A stretch of 48,846 bases of DNA from Abditibacteriota bacterium (GCA_017552965.1 JAFZNQ010000027.1:1-48846), one strand, 5' to 3'. Counted from the first letter of the stretch, positions 39,084 through 48,582 are shown. A program made the numbers and translations. The notes: generated from the sequence alone by a model not told the origin.

Positions 39084-40493
39084 ATGAAAACTATACTTGT
39101 CATCATGGTTCTGCTTGCTGCCGGCTGCCTCTGGGGGCAGACGGCCCTTGGGCCTCTGTCCGTACGCGGCACCAACTACTATCCGGCCCTGACCCCCTGG
39201 GGAGACATGTGGAGCGACAAGACACCTGCGGGGACCTATGAGAAGGATATGGCCCTGGCTGCCTCACTGGGAGTGAACACAGTGCGCACCTTCCTCTTCT
39301 TCGACGTTGACCGGGGCTACAACACCGCCGACGGAGAAGTGACTCCCGCTATGCTGAAGCGGTTCGAGGAGCTGCTGGCGGCGGCGGACAGGCACGGAAT
39401 AAAGCTGATACCCTGCTTCGAGGGGCTCCGGGACAAGGACGAAAAAGTCCGGCGCGCCTTTATAGCCTCCTTCGCCCGCCGGTATAAAAACGACGGCCGC
39501 ATCCTCATGTGGGACCTCATCAACGAGCCCGGCGGAGCCGTGGGGGGACCTCTGGGGGATCCGCAGACCGCAGAGTTCATCGCAAGTGACTTTCCCTATC
39601 TCAAGAGCCTGGACCCCAAACACCCGGTCACCGTGGGCCTCTGCTACGAGATATACCAGCTGTCCCAGATCATCGTTCCGGACACCTCCCACTTTCACGA
39701 CTACGCCCCCTGGAAGGACTACCGGGAGCAGGGGCTTGCCCGCATAGGGGGCACCGTGGCTATGATGAGGCAATACGCCCCCTCCCGTCCCGTGATAGTG
39801 GGGGAATACGGCTGGGCCAGCCGGGATGACAAGAACGAGCTGGGCACCGCCGATATGACAGAGCGGCTCCAGGCTTACCGCTACGGTATATGCCTCACGG
39901 GCTACGAGCGTTACAGAGTGGAGGGCGTGCTGAGCTGGTGCCTGCTGGACTATCCCGTTCCCCTGTGGCAGGACGCCCAGAGATATTACGGCTGCGTGCG
40001 CTTTGACGGCTCCCTGAAGCCCTCCGCCATAGTCATGAAGGATTTCTATACCAAATGGGCGGCGGGGGCCGATTACGGCTTCAGCGAGGACTTCAACAGC
40101 CCGTCGAGCTGGCAGCAGACGGAGAACTGCCGGCTGGAGGACTATCTGGAGGACGACGGCCTCATACTCCAGCGCTCGGAGGCCGGCGGCAGGGCCTTTG
40201 CGGCCCAGACCCGGACAGTGAACCCGGGGCTTTATCCCTGGCTCACCGTGTCCCTGCCGGAGCTGTCGGAGGGGGCATCGACCCGGGTGGAGATAGACGC
40301 GGAGGGCAAAGCATATGCTTTTCCGGAGATAAAGGAGCCGGGCGTGTATGAGTGGGACGTCCGAAGCGTTATGACTACCCGGGACAGGCCCGAAAGCCTC
40401 ACCGTGAAAGCAGTGCTGACGGGCCCCGCCGGCTGCGAAGCCATGTGGGGGCGGATAAGCCTCGGGAACAAAAGACAGCTGCCGGCAAAATAG
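39084..40493 (+). CDS. Secreted GH5-like glycoside hydrolase (clan GH-A)
   Basis: A 469-residue exported enzyme starting at ATG 39084 (AAGGGA upstream); a longer frame from 39009 would run through the frr terminator and lose the signal peptide (residues 1-18). The (beta/alpha)8 domain has the clan A pair: acid/base Glu148 in LINEPGG and nucleophile Glu241 in IVGEYGWAS. Residues about 345-469 form a C-terminal beta-domain. Similar domain orders occur in beta-mannanases and in cellulase-like GH5 enzymes; substrate is open. No clear promoter was found; TATTAT at about 39046 is a weak candidate. Confidence 0.85.
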   Translation: MKTILVIMVLLAAGCLWGQTALGPLSVRGTNYYPALTPWGDMWSDKTPAGTYEKDMALAASLGVNTVRTFLFFDVDRGYNTADGEVTPAMLKRFEELLAAADRHGIKLIPCFEGLRDKDEKVRRAFIASFARRYKNDGRILMWDLINEPGGAVGGPLGDPQTAEFIASDFPYLKSLDPKHPVTVGLCYEIYQLSQIIVPDTSHFHDYAPWKDYREQGLARIGGTVAMMRQYAPSRPVIVGEYGWASRDDKNELGTADMTERLQAYRYGICLTGYERYRVEGVLSWCLLDYPVPLWQDAQRYYGCVRFDGSLKPSAIVMKDFYTKWAAGADYGFSEDFNSPSSWQQTENCRLEDYLEDDGLILQRSEAGGRAFAAQTRTVNPGLYPWLTVSLPELSEGASTRVEIDAEGKAYAFPEIKEPGVYEWDVRSVMTTRDRPESLTVKAVLTGPAGCEAMWGRISLGNKRQLPAK

Positions 40494-40540
40494 ATTTTTG
40501 GCCGGCGCTGTGGCAAAAACAGGCAACCAAGTAACTTTTG

Positions 40541-40549
40541 TGTTATAAT
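40541..40549 (+). promoter_or_regulatory. Extended -10 promoter of the duplicated-module protein gene
   Basis: TGT followed by TATAAT (40544-40549), with no good -35 box at the right distance. The ATG at 40613 has GGAGGA upstream. Confidence 0.6.
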
Positions 40550-40612
40550 ATTTACGACTGCATAGGGTCTCCGCAACATATATCTGCCACAGAAGACCCG
40601 GAGGAATATGCT

Positions 40613-42745
40613 ATGAACAGATTTTCGTCTTTCTTGCTTGTGTGCGGCGTCGTATGCGTTGCTGCCGCGGCCGGCAGCGCTTTCTGCTGGGTCAGGTTTG
40701 CCCCCAATGGCGCCGATCGGTCCGGGAAGCCGGGAGGCAGGGTCCTTGTTGCCGACAGCTCTGCCCGCGCCCACGTTGACTCGGCTCCCATCTTTATGCC
40801 CATGCCCGGGAACGACTACACCATCCCCGAAACCAAGGACAGTATAAAAGTGCTGTTTCAGAGAGAAAACAGCGAGCTGGTCTATCTCGACGTCGATGGA
40901 GATAATTCCGACAAGCTGTGGGATATGCCGGATATCCTGTTTTCCAAAAAGCTTCTCCCCGATCTCAGACTGTATTCGGTGAACGTTTACAAAAACGGCA
41001 ATGAGGTCCGGAACAGGATCACCTTTGCCAAGCTGTCGGACTCTGAGTCCTACAAGACCCATTATGACGTGACTGTCAATGAGCACCCGAAATACGTGAT
41101 GTATGATATCGGCGATCATTTCGCCCGACTCTACCGCGAGGACCCGGCAGACTTTGAAAAGAAGTTCAGGCTCAGAGAGACTGCCTCTCCCGGAGCCGGC
41201 CTCCGGCTGGAACGCTGGGATATACAGCGGCAGTCGAAGAAGTATATCGAAGACTGTGAACGCGCCGTGAGGGAGCGCAGAACGGTCCTTGCGCCGCCTC
41301 TGGGCTTCAATACGGATCTGGAGGTCCTGAAGGACTCTTCGGGAAAGGTGCTGTGGTCCTCTTCGGAAACGCGTTTTCTGAAGGCCGAAAAAAAGGACAA
41401 CGGCTACGCGCTGATCTCCACTGCCGGCGTGTCTTTTCTTTCTTATAATAACGGCTCGCCTGTTTACTACACTTATGAAAAAAGCTTTTACTTTTTCCCG
41501 CCGGACCCGAAGAGCGCTCCGGTTGCCCCGGTAAGCGCGCAGCTGCTCTCGGACAATATCGTGCGCATACAGTATGCGGACGGCGCCGAAGCGGACTGGC
41601 GGCTCCTGCTGTCGTATAAGGATTATATAAACAACAAAAACAAGGACAGATACCCCGCGGCTTCGGTGGTGTGGTACAACGGGAAAAAGCCCATCGATAC
41701 GAAATATCTTGCCTGGGATACGGACTCCGACACTTCCAAAAAGCCCGTGTATCGGGAAACCCTGCCGGCATTCGTCCCCTTTACCGCCGGACCCGGTCGC
41801 GTTCCGGACCCCTATGACGGAAAAGAACGCCGCAAATCGGACAGCTTTGTGGTAAAGGACTGTGTGAAAGGAAGGATCGACTGCTTTCGCCACGGCAATT
41901 ATGACAGGTGGAAGGAGATGCCCGTTTTTATGCAGCCCGACACCCGGCATCTGGCGGATACAGGGGTATATACCGTGAGCGTTTACAGCTTCGGGGGCCT
42001 GACCAAAAACGTGTGCCGGTTCGACAAACGTTCCGTATATACCGTGACCCCGGAGGACGTTATCATCAACCCCGGCCGGTCCAGCGACCTGTTGGACCAT
42101 TTTGCATATATCTATCTGGAGTCTCCTCAGGCTTTCGGAAAGAGCTTTGGCTTGTTGAGCCGCCGTCAGGCGGCGGAAGGGCTGTATCTCGACACCTTTT
42201 CGATCTCCGGCAAGAAAGAGGAATACCTGAAGGCCCGGGATGCCGGCCTGCCGGAGTTCTGGACCCGCCGGGACTACACCGACACTCTTGCAGCGCTCAG
42301 GGACGCCGGCGGAAAGACCCTTTGGGCCTCCTCCGTCGCAAAGGTCCTGGACGTGCGGACAGCGGAGAAAAGGGGATCCGGCTGCAAATACGTCGTGCTC
42401 ACCGACTGCGGCGCGGTATATATCTTTGTTGACGACAAGGGCGCCGTGATGGCGGACGAATATCTCAGATCCTTTGCCGCAGACGGCATCCTCGAAGAGG
42501 GACAGCAGGTCCCCGCCCTGAAGAGCGGCAGGATGCTGGACGACTTTCAGGCCGAGATCACCTATGACAACGGGCTCGTGGTCCGGTATATGGTCCGGCT
42601 CCATTCCCGGGATCTGAAGGCGAATCTGACCCGGGCGAAGGCCCCCGGCGCCTCCGTGTTGTGGAGCAACGGGAAAAACAGGATCAGGGAGAACGCCATG
42701 GGCTGGGCGGGGCTGGAAGAAGGGTTTCTCAACACCGACCCCTGA
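40613..42745 (+). CDS. Membrane-anchored or secreted protein with two homologous modules, function unknown
   Basis: A 710-residue protein starting at ATG 40613 (GGAGGA upstream). Residues 5-25 are one hydrophobic segment, either an uncleaved anchor or a signal peptide. The remainder shows an internal repeat: a first module at about residues 60-385 and a second at about 405-705. Each has a strand-rich part, a segment on a derivative such as KVLWSSSETRFL or KTLWASSVAKVL, a QLLSDNIVRIQYADG or RMLDDFQAEITYDNG segment, and a closing ASVVWYNGKK or ASVLWSNGKN motif. I recognise no family. Base use is slightly less GC-rich and codons are less biased than nearby genes. A terminator follows. Confidence 0.75.
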   Translation: MNRFSSFLLVCGVVCVAAAAGSAFCWVRFAPNGADRSGKPGGRVLVADSSARAHVDSAPIFMPMPGNDYTIPETKDSIKVLFQRENSELVYLDVDGDNSDKLWDMPDILFSKKLLPDLRLYSVNVYKNGNEVRNRITFAKLSDSESYKTHYDVTVNEHPKYVMYDIGDHFARLYREDPADFEKKFRLRETASPGAGLRLERWDIQRQSKKYIEDCERAVRERRTVLAPPLGFNTDLEVLKDSSGKVLWSSSETRFLKAEKKDNGYALISTAGVSFLSYNNGSPVYYTYEKSFYFFPPDPKSAPVAPVSAQLLSDNIVRIQYADGAEADWRLLLSYKDYINNKNKDRYPAASVVWYNGKKPIDTKYLAWDTDSDTSKKPVYRETLPAFVPFTAGPGRVPDPYDGKERRKSDSFVVKDCVKGRIDCFRHGNYDRWKEMPVFMQPDTRHLADTGVYTVSVYSFGGLTKNVCRFDKRSVYTVTPEDVIINPGRSSDLLDHFAYIYLESPQAFGKSFGLLSRRQAAEGLYLDTFSISGKKEEYLKARDAGLPEFWTRRDYTDTLAALRDAGGKTLWASSVAKVLDVRTAEKRGSGCKYVVLTDCGAVYIFVDDKGAVMADEYLRSFAADGILEEGQQVPALKSGRMLDDFQAEITYDNGLVVRYMVRLHSRDLKANLTRAKAPGASVLWSNGKNRIRENAMGWAGLEEGFLNTDP

Positions 42746-42780
42746 GGCGGCCGCGGCGGCTTTTGACCAGTGACGCCACT

Positions 42781-42808
42781 GCTCCCCGGGAAGGGGAGCG
42801 TTTTTTTT
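42781..42808 (+). terminator. Terminator after the duplicated-module protein
   Basis: GCTCCCC (42781-42787), five-base loop, GGGGAGC (42793-42799), then eight T. Perfect seven-base stem. Confidence 0.93.
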
Positions 42809-42884
42809 GCCCCGGTTTTCTGCCCTCCCGGCTCCTTGCCGGAAAGGCGGCTTTTTTCAGGTACGGAGACGAGACCTCTTTTTG

Positions 42885-42893
42885 TGGTATAAT
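42885..42893 (+). promoter_or_regulatory. Extended -10 promoter of the GT83-ADPRH-ankyrin transcript
   Basis: TGG followed by TATAAT (42888-42893). No good -35 is visible. The start codon at 42920 is 27 bases downstream. Confidence 0.65.
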
Positions 42894-42919
42894 AAATATG
42901 AGGTTTATGGGAGGTGGTC

Positions 42920-44593
42920 ATGACAGAAAGATCGTTTGCCCGCCGGCGGGGCTATGTGTTTCTTGCGGCACTGGTATTGTTTGTTGCCTTCAACGCCAAT
43001 ATACCCCCTATGGGGCTGGACGAATCCATGTATATGACAGCCTCTCAGGAAATGGCGGCCTCCGGGGACTATCTGATCCCCACCTACAACGGCAGCCCTT
43101 TTTTTGACAAGCCGCCGCTGGTCTATTGGCTCCAGTCTGCCTCCTGCGCTTTTTTTGACGTGTTTTTCCGGGGCGCCCGGCTCACGGACAATTTGGGTCC
43201 CATACGCATGGACGGCCGCTTCTTTGGCTACAGGGCGGTGTCCGCAGGGGCTGCCCTGGCTTTGCTGTGGCTGGTGATGCACGCCGGCCGGCGCCTGTTC
43301 GGAAAAAAGGCCTCTCTGTGGGCCGGCGCGGCCTTTGCCCTGTCGCTCCTGACCTGCGCTCTGGCAAAAATGGCCATTATGGACATGCTGCTGACCCTGT
43401 GGTGCAGCCTGTCCCTGTTTGTCTTTTTCTTCTGCTATCAGAAGCTCCTGAAAAAGCAGTGGATCATCGCGGCCTTTGCCTGTCTGGGTCTGGCCCTCCT
43501 GACCAAGGGGCCCGTGGCCTTCGGCATAGTGGGACTGCCGGTCCTGTGCTTTCTCGCCGCCAAAAAGCGGCTCCTCTTTATGTTTGACAGATATACCCTG
43601 GCGGGGCTGCTGGTCATGCTGGCCATAGCGGTCCCCTGGTATGCGCTGGCGGGAGCCGCGGACGGACGATTCTATCAGGAGTTTTTTGTCCACCAGAATC
43701 TGACCAGGGCTCTGGGAAAGGATTTTGCCCACGGCTACAACCCTCTGATATATCCTGCAGTCATCCTGCTGGGCATGGCGCCCTGGAGCCTGTTTTTGAT
43801 CCCGGCCTGTATGCCCGCCCGCAAAAAGACCGGGCCGGAAGAGCTGTTTCTGGTGGTGTGGATAGTCAGCCTGCTCATTATGTTCATGCTGATCAATTCC
43901 AGGCTGCCGGGGTATATCTTCCCCGTGTTCCCGCCGGCGGCTGTGCTCATAGGCAGGTATCTGGACCGCTATCGCCCCGGCAAGGCCGGCGCCGCGGCCC
44001 TCACCGCCAACGTGGTCCTGTCGCTGGTTCTGGGAGGGGCTGTGGCCGCCGCTCCCCATCTGCTGACCTATCAGGGCCCGGCAGTCAAGGCGATAGCCGG
44101 GGCCGCAGGCCTGTGGCTTGCGTTCTGGGCAGCGCTGGCCCTGTGGAAGAAAAAGGCCGGGCCCGCTCCGGCTCTGGCGGCTCAGGCGGGAGGCTTTCTC
44201 CTGCTGGTGGTCCTGCTCCTGCCCGTCCTGGCTCTGGATCCGGACACCCTGAAGGACGAGGTGGATTCCAAAAGTGATCTGCTGGGGACCACAGGCTATA
44301 TCCTGTGCAGGGATCTGGAGATACCCTCCATGTCGAAGGACATAGCCTTTGTCAGCTACCGGCTGCATCCCCTGCAGGTGAACTTTCCTCTGCTGGCGGA
44401 GAGGCAGGTGGCCATGCCCGCCGACAGAAAGGCTCTGGAGAAGACCCTCAAAGAACATCCCCGTTACCTGCTGGTGACGTATGACGATATTGCCCGCCGG
44501 GAAGACCTGGACTCCCTGGCGGAGGGAGGCAGGCCTATGGACCCCCGATACAGGGGTAACAGGGGCTTGCGTATATATGCAAAATATTTTTAG
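42920..44593 (+). CDS. ArnT/PMT-like membrane glycosyltransferase (GT83 type)
   Basis: A 557-residue polytopic inner-membrane protein with about ten to twelve hydrophobic segments. The first periplasmic loop carries the DE motif (Asp34-Glu35 in GLDESMY) needed in ArnT and protein mannosyltransferases, followed by GDYLIPTYNGSPFFDKPPLVYWL, here split by my reading into its GDYLIP and FFDKPPL parts. These enzymes transfer a sugar from a polyprenyl-phosphate carrier to lipid or protein outside the membrane. The start is ATG 42920 behind GGGAGG rather than a GTG six bases upstream. It is followed after nine bases by the ADP-ribosylglycohydrolase gene. Confidence 0.9.
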   Translation: MTERSFARRRGYVFLAALVLFVAFNANIPPMGLDESMYMTASQEMAASGDYLIPTYNGSPFFDKPPLVYWLQSASCAFFDVFFRGARLTDNLGPIRMDGRFFGYRAVSAGAALALLWLVMHAGRRLFGKKASLWAGAAFALSLLTCALAKMAIMDMLLTLWCSLSLFVFFFCYQKLLKKQWIIAAFACLGLALLTKGPVAFGIVGLPVLCFLAAKKRLLFMFDRYTLAGLLVMLAIAVPWYALAGAADGRFYQEFFVHQNLTRALGKDFAHGYNPLIYPAVILLGMAPWSLFLIPACMPARKKTGPEELFLVVWIVSLLIMFMLINSRLPGYIFPVFPPAAVLIGRYLDRYRPGKAGAAALTANVVLSLVLGGAVAAAPHLLTYQGPAVKAIAGAAGLWLAFWAALALWKKKAGPAPALAAQAGGFLLLVVLLLPVLALDPDTLKDEVDSKSDLLGTTGYILCRDLEIPSMSKDIAFVSYRLHPLQVNFPLLAERQVAMPADRKALEKTLKEHPRYLLVTYDDIARREDLDSLAEGGRPMDPRYRGNRGLRIYAKYF

Positions 44594-44602
44594 GAGGTCG
44601 CT

Positions 44603-45544
44603 ATGAAGCTTTTGGACAGATTTACCGGCAGCATGCTGGGTATGGCGGTGGGGGACGCCCTGGGAATGGGCACGGAGTTCATGCGGGAAAGCGATATACC
44701 CGCCAATTTCGGCATGACCGTGGACACCTATTATGCCAATCCCCTGTTGAGCTATCAGCCCGGTGAATACACCGACGATACGGAAATGGCCGTATGCATA
44801 TCCGAATCCCTTTTGGCTTGCGACGGGGTGGACCTTGAGGACATAGCAGCCAGATTCGTGGAATGGAAAAGGAGCTGCTATGATATAGGCAACCTCACCA
44901 GCAGCGTGCTGGAGCGCATCAGAAAGGGCGAGGACGTCCGGGACGCCGCCAGATACGAGTGGGAGGCCACGGGCAAAAGCAGCGCCGGCAACGGCGGCCT
45001 TATGCGCACTGCTCCCGTGAGCCTGTTCTTCTACGACGATACGGAGGCCATGATGAAGGCCTCCCGGGATATATGCCGCATCACCCACTATGACCCCAGA
45101 TGCGTCCTGTCCTGCCTGGCCCAGAACGTGCTCCTGTGGGGCCTGCTCCACGGCAACAGCCCTTCCGAAGCCTATGAGCTCATGTGCGACTCTCTGGCAG
45201 ACAGCTTCAACGACGAGGAGTTTGACGAAGCGGTCACCCTGGGCAGGGAAAGGCCCATCAGGGATATGACACTGGCAGTGCCCTGCAGGAGCGGCTACAC
45301 CTATCTGTGCCTTACGGTGGCCGTCAGCGCCCTGATGAACTACGAGGATTACCGGACTCCCATAGTGGAGATAGTGAACAAGGGGGGAGACGCCGACACC
45401 AACGCCTGCGTGGCAGGCGCCCTGCTGGGAGCTCTCTACGGCGAGCAGGGTATCCCCCGGGTCTGGCTGGACGAGCTGTCCGGATATTCGTATATCAGCC
45501 GTCTGGGACGGAGCTTTTTTGACAGGACGGGAGAAGCCGAGTGA
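44603..45544 (+). CDS. ADP-ribosylglycohydrolase family protein
   Basis: A 313-residue cytoplasmic enzyme of the ADP-ribosylhydrolase (DraG-like) family, which removes ADP-ribose from proteins, nucleic acids or small molecules. The metal-binding TDDTEM (residues 57-62) and the C-terminal GGDADTNACVAGALLGALYG motif supply the binuclear Mg site; GDALGMGTEF starts the domain. All expected acidic ligands are present. GGAGG precedes the ATG. Its stop overlaps the GTG of the secreted ankyrin protein (GTGA), so the two are coupled. No ADP-ribosyltransferase is in the window. Confidence 0.92.
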   Translation: MKLLDRFTGSMLGMAVGDALGMGTEFMRESDIPANFGMTVDTYYANPLLSYQPGEYTDDTEMAVCISESLLACDGVDLEDIAARFVEWKRSCYDIGNLTSSVLERIRKGEDVRDAARYEWEATGKSSAGNGGLMRTAPVSLFFYDDTEAMMKASRDICRITHYDPRCVLSCLAQNVLLWGLLHGNSPSEAYELMCDSLADSFNDEEFDEAVTLGRERPIRDMTLAVPCRSGYTYLCLTVAVSALMNYEDYRTPIVEIVNKGGDADTNACVAGALLGALYGEQGIPRVWLDELSGYSYISRLGRSFFDRTGEAE

Positions 45545-48471
45545 AAAGGATAGTATTGCTCCTGGCGCTGACAGCCTTGGCTCTGTCCTTGCAGGCCAAC
45601 ACCTCCGACGACCTGATCGCCCTGATACACAAGGGAGACTATGAAGCGGCGGCTGCGGCCCTGCCGGAAGACGTGGATCTGCCCGCCGAGACCGGCGACC
45701 TGCCTCTCATAGCCTGTGTGGCTGCGGGAGACGGCGCTCTGGGGCTGGCTGAGCAGCTCATAGGAGCGGGAGCCGACGTGAACCGCCGGGACGCCGCTCT
45801 CAACACCCCGCTGTGCGAGGCTGCCCGCAGCAGCGCCGCCTTTACCCGTCTGCTGCTGGACAAGGGGGCTGACGTGTCGATCCAGGACGCCTATGGCAGG
45901 ACCCCTCTGTTCCGGGCCGTGGCCGAGCAGATGTCCGACGTGATCTCCATGCTGCTCTCTGCGGGCTCCGACGTCCACAAGACCGACACCACCGGCAACT
46001 CGCCTCTCAGTCTGGCCATAGATTCGGACAAGCCGGAGCTGCTGCAGCTGTTTATTGACGCGGGCGCGGATATGAACGCCCCCACGGGCACCGACGGCCG
46101 CCTGCCCATAGAGCTGGCTATGCTGACGGGCAAGGACCGGATACTGGCCGCCCTCAATTCTTCGGGGCTGATAGATTATCAGGCTCTGAACGGCAACGGG
46201 TCTCACATCATCGGCGCGGCCATCAGCTCCGGCAACACGGAGATGTGCAGCCTGATACTGGACAAGGGTCTCAATATCAACGCTCCCGTGGACCTGAAGG
46301 AAAATACTGCTCTCCACGTGGCAGCCAGTCTGTCCCGGACCGAGCTCATCACCCTCTTTACGGACAGGGGCGCCGGCGTCAATATACGCAACGGCGGCGG
46401 AGATACCCCTCTCATGCTGTCTCTCATCAGCCCGGAAGCGGCTGCCATGCTCATAGAAAAGGGCGCCGACGTCAACATGAAAAACAATATGCTCCTCTCT
46501 CCCCTGGCGGTGGCCTCCCGTATGCCCCGCAGGGAGAGCCTCATCAAATTGCTCTGTGACGCCGGGGCCGACACCCGTTCCGAGGATCTGGAGGGCTCCA
46601 CTCCCGTGAGTCTGGCTGAGAAATACAATCCCTCCTATCTGGAGATCATGAAGGAGAGCCCGTCCTATGCCCCCGCCCCTTCTCCTCTGGTGGCGGCAGT
46701 GCTGGCGGACGACATAGAAAAGGCCCGGGCCGAAGCGACACCCGACAACGTGAACGCCCGGGACCACAGCGGGGCCACTCCTCTGTTTTATGCCCGTTCC
46801 GCCGAGATGGTCGGGCTCCTGACAAGCGTGGGAGCGGACGTCATGGCTCTGGACCACAGCGGCAGAAACGCTGTGTTTACAATTGCGCAGGCAGACGCAG
46901 TCCCGGCGCTGGAGGACCTCTTTGGGCGGGTCGTCAACACGGACGCTTCGGATTATTCCGGCATGACCCCTCTCTTTTTCGCCGGTCCCGCAGCCGGCAG
47001 GCTGCTCCTTGACAAGGGCTCCGACCCGAACCAAAAGACCCTGACCGGCAACACGCCCCTGTTTTCCGCCGTGGCGGCCATGGCGCCGCTGCTGCTGGAG
47101 AAGGGGGCTGAGCTGGACCACAGAAACAACAGGGGAGAGACCCCTCTCTTCTACGCTCTGTCCGCCGGGAGAGTGGACTGCGCCGCCGCCCTCGCAGAGG
47201 CCGGAGCAGACGTGTCCGCGGAGGACGACTCGGGGGCCGAGCCCATATTTCCCGCCGTTCTGGCGGGAGCCGACGCCGTGGCCATGCTCATAGGGAAGGG
47301 GGCCGACGCCAACGTCACCGACGGAGCGGGCCGCACGCCCCTCATATACGCTGCGGAAAAGAATGCGCCCATGGAAGTGTTTGCCCTGCTGGCAGACAAG
47401 ACCGAGGATCCGGGCAAAAAGGACGGCTCCGGCTTCAGCGCCCTCTATTACGCAGTGTCCGGCGGGAGAGAGGATATGACCCGGACTCTGCTGGAAAAAG
47501 GGGCCAGGCCGGACGACAGGGAAAACCTCTTTGTCAATCTGTATCTTGCCAATGATCCCGCCTGTCATCTGCCCCTGACCCGGCTGCTGCTGGACGCTGG
47601 AGCGGACCCGAACCACAGGTCCCCGGCGGGGAGCCCGCTGCTCTTTGCGGTCTGGTTCGGGGAGGCGGACACTGTAGAGCTGCTCATAGATAAGGGCGCC
47701 GAAGTCAAAGGGGACCCGGAGGCCGCTTTTGCCTCGGTCAAAAGAGGCGGGGAGACCCTGCCCCTGCTGCTGGCCGGGGGAGCGGACCCCAACGCAAAGA
47801 CCGGGGACGGCATCACTCTGCTGATGCAGGCTGCCAAATACTGTCCGCCGGAGATCATAGCCGCTCTGACGGACGCGGGAGCTGATCCCGCCCCGGTGTC
47901 CAAGGCCAACTACACCCCCATGCACGGAGCCGCCTACAACAGCCGCAGCGCCGAGACTGCGGAGCTGCTCATAGCTAAGGGAGTGTCCGTGGGCATATCC
48001 GCGGAAGGCGAGACTCCCGTATATATAGCCTCCATGATGAACCGGCCCGAAATGGCGGCGGCGCTGATGGCAGCCGGAGCCGATGCGGGGCAGAAGTCCG
48101 GCGACGGCAAAACGCTGGCCCGGACCTGCCGGGACATGGGCTACGAGGCGGTGGCCAACGCGCTGGAGGGCAAGGCTCCCGGGGAATACGACCCAACGAT
48201 CAGCGACAAGCTGAGATACGAATACGTCATCAGGGGCGTGCCCACGGCTTTTGAGACGGCCTGTGTGGTGAGCTGTCTGCAGGACAGCCTCTACAACGGT
48301 ATGTTTGACTGGGAGTCGAAGGACGGAGACCTCTTTATCCACGTGACCTCCGCCCTGACCCAGAGCAAGGTCAACTCCAGAATGTCGGGCCTGTCCAGGA
48401 CCGGTATCTTCAGGCTGGAGATGAACGGCCGGGACGAAAATACGGTGGTCCTGTCTTATGTAGATATTTGA
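45541..48471 (+). CDS. Large exported ankyrin-repeat protein
   Basis: A 976-residue protein with a signal peptide (about residues 1-19, MKRIVLLLALTALALS...) and about two dozen ankyrin repeats of the form G-TPLFYA-...-LLL-GAD-N between residues about 25 and 885. The last 90 residues are non-ankyrin, end in strands such as VTSALTQSKVNSRM, and may be an anchoring or interaction domain. Start: GTG 45541, overlapping the previous stop. Long ankyrin arrays bind proteins; exported ones in bacteria are often surface or periplasmic, sometimes effectors. Repeat-to-repeat identity is moderate, so the array looks old rather than freshly expanded. It has no enzyme motif. Confidence 0.9.
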   Translation: MKRIVLLLALTALALSLQANTSDDLIALIHKGDYEAAAAALPEDVDLPAETGDLPLIACVAAGDGALGLAEQLIGAGADVNRRDAALNTPLCEAARSSAAFTRLLLDKGADVSIQDAYGRTPLFRAVAEQMSDVISMLLSAGSDVHKTDTTGNSPLSLAIDSDKPELLQLFIDAGADMNAPTGTDGRLPIELAMLTGKDRILAALNSSGLIDYQALNGNGSHIIGAAISSGNTEMCSLILDKGLNINAPVDLKENTALHVAASLSRTELITLFTDRGAGVNIRNGGGDTPLMLSLISPEAAAMLIEKGADVNMKNNMLLSPLAVASRMPRRESLIKLLCDAGADTRSEDLEGSTPVSLAEKYNPSYLEIMKESPSYAPAPSPLVAAVLADDIEKARAEATPDNVNARDHSGATPLFYARSAEMVGLLTSVGADVMALDHSGRNAVFTIAQADAVPALEDLFGRVVNTDASDYSGMTPLFFAGPAAGRLLLDKGSDPNQKTLTGNTPLFSAVAAMAPLLLEKGAELDHRNNRGETPLFYALSAGRVDCAAALAEAGADVSAEDDSGAEPIFPAVLAGADAVAMLIGKGADANVTDGAGRTPLIYAAEKNAPMEVFALLADKTEDPGKKDGSGFSALYYAVSGGREDMTRTLLEKGARPDDRENLFVNLYLANDPACHLPLTRLLLDAGADPNHRSPAGSPLLFAVWFGEADTVELLIDKGAEVKGDPEAAFASVKRGGETLPLLLAGGADPNAKTGDGITLLMQAAKYCPPEIIAALTDAGADPAPVSKANYTPMHGAAYNSRSAETAELLIAKGVSVGISAEGETPVYIASMMNRPEMAAALMAAGADAGQKSGDGKTLARTCRDMGYEAVANALEGKAPGEYDPTISDKLRYEYVIRGVPTAFETACVVSCLQDSLYNGMFDWESKDGDLFIHVTSALTQSKVNSRMSGLSRTGIFRLEMNGRDENTVVLSYVDI

Positions 48472-48483
48472 CCGGCTGACTGA

Positions 48484-48513
48484 TTGACAAACCAAGGGCG
48501 CCTGTGATATAAT
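48484..48513 (+). promoter_or_regulatory. Promoter of tuf
   Basis: Perfect TTGACA (48484-48489), 18-base spacer, perfect TATAAT (48508-48513) preceded by TGA. The 70-base leader includes a weak GAGAG/CTCTC hairpin (48540-48544 with 48553-48557) before GGAGGA and the ATG. Confidence 0.92.
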
Positions 48514-48582
48514 TATAAAGAATGTGTCAGGAATATTCTGAGAGACCAATAGCTCTCTGTTTCTATGCTACTGGAGGAAAAA

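Noticed and set aside
40232-42604. 790-codon minus-strand open frame
   Set aside because: Spans the end of the GH5-like gene and most of the next gene with no ribosome binding site or domain; a shadow.
45616-48190. Recently expanded DNA repeat array in the ankyrin gene
   Set aside because: The ankyrin units are similar as protein but diverged as DNA; no near-identical tandem copies are visible.
45436-48549. 1037-codon minus-strand open frame opposite the ankyrin gene
   Set aside because: The repetitive GC-rich ankyrin codons leave the opposite frame free of stops; no start signal or family features.
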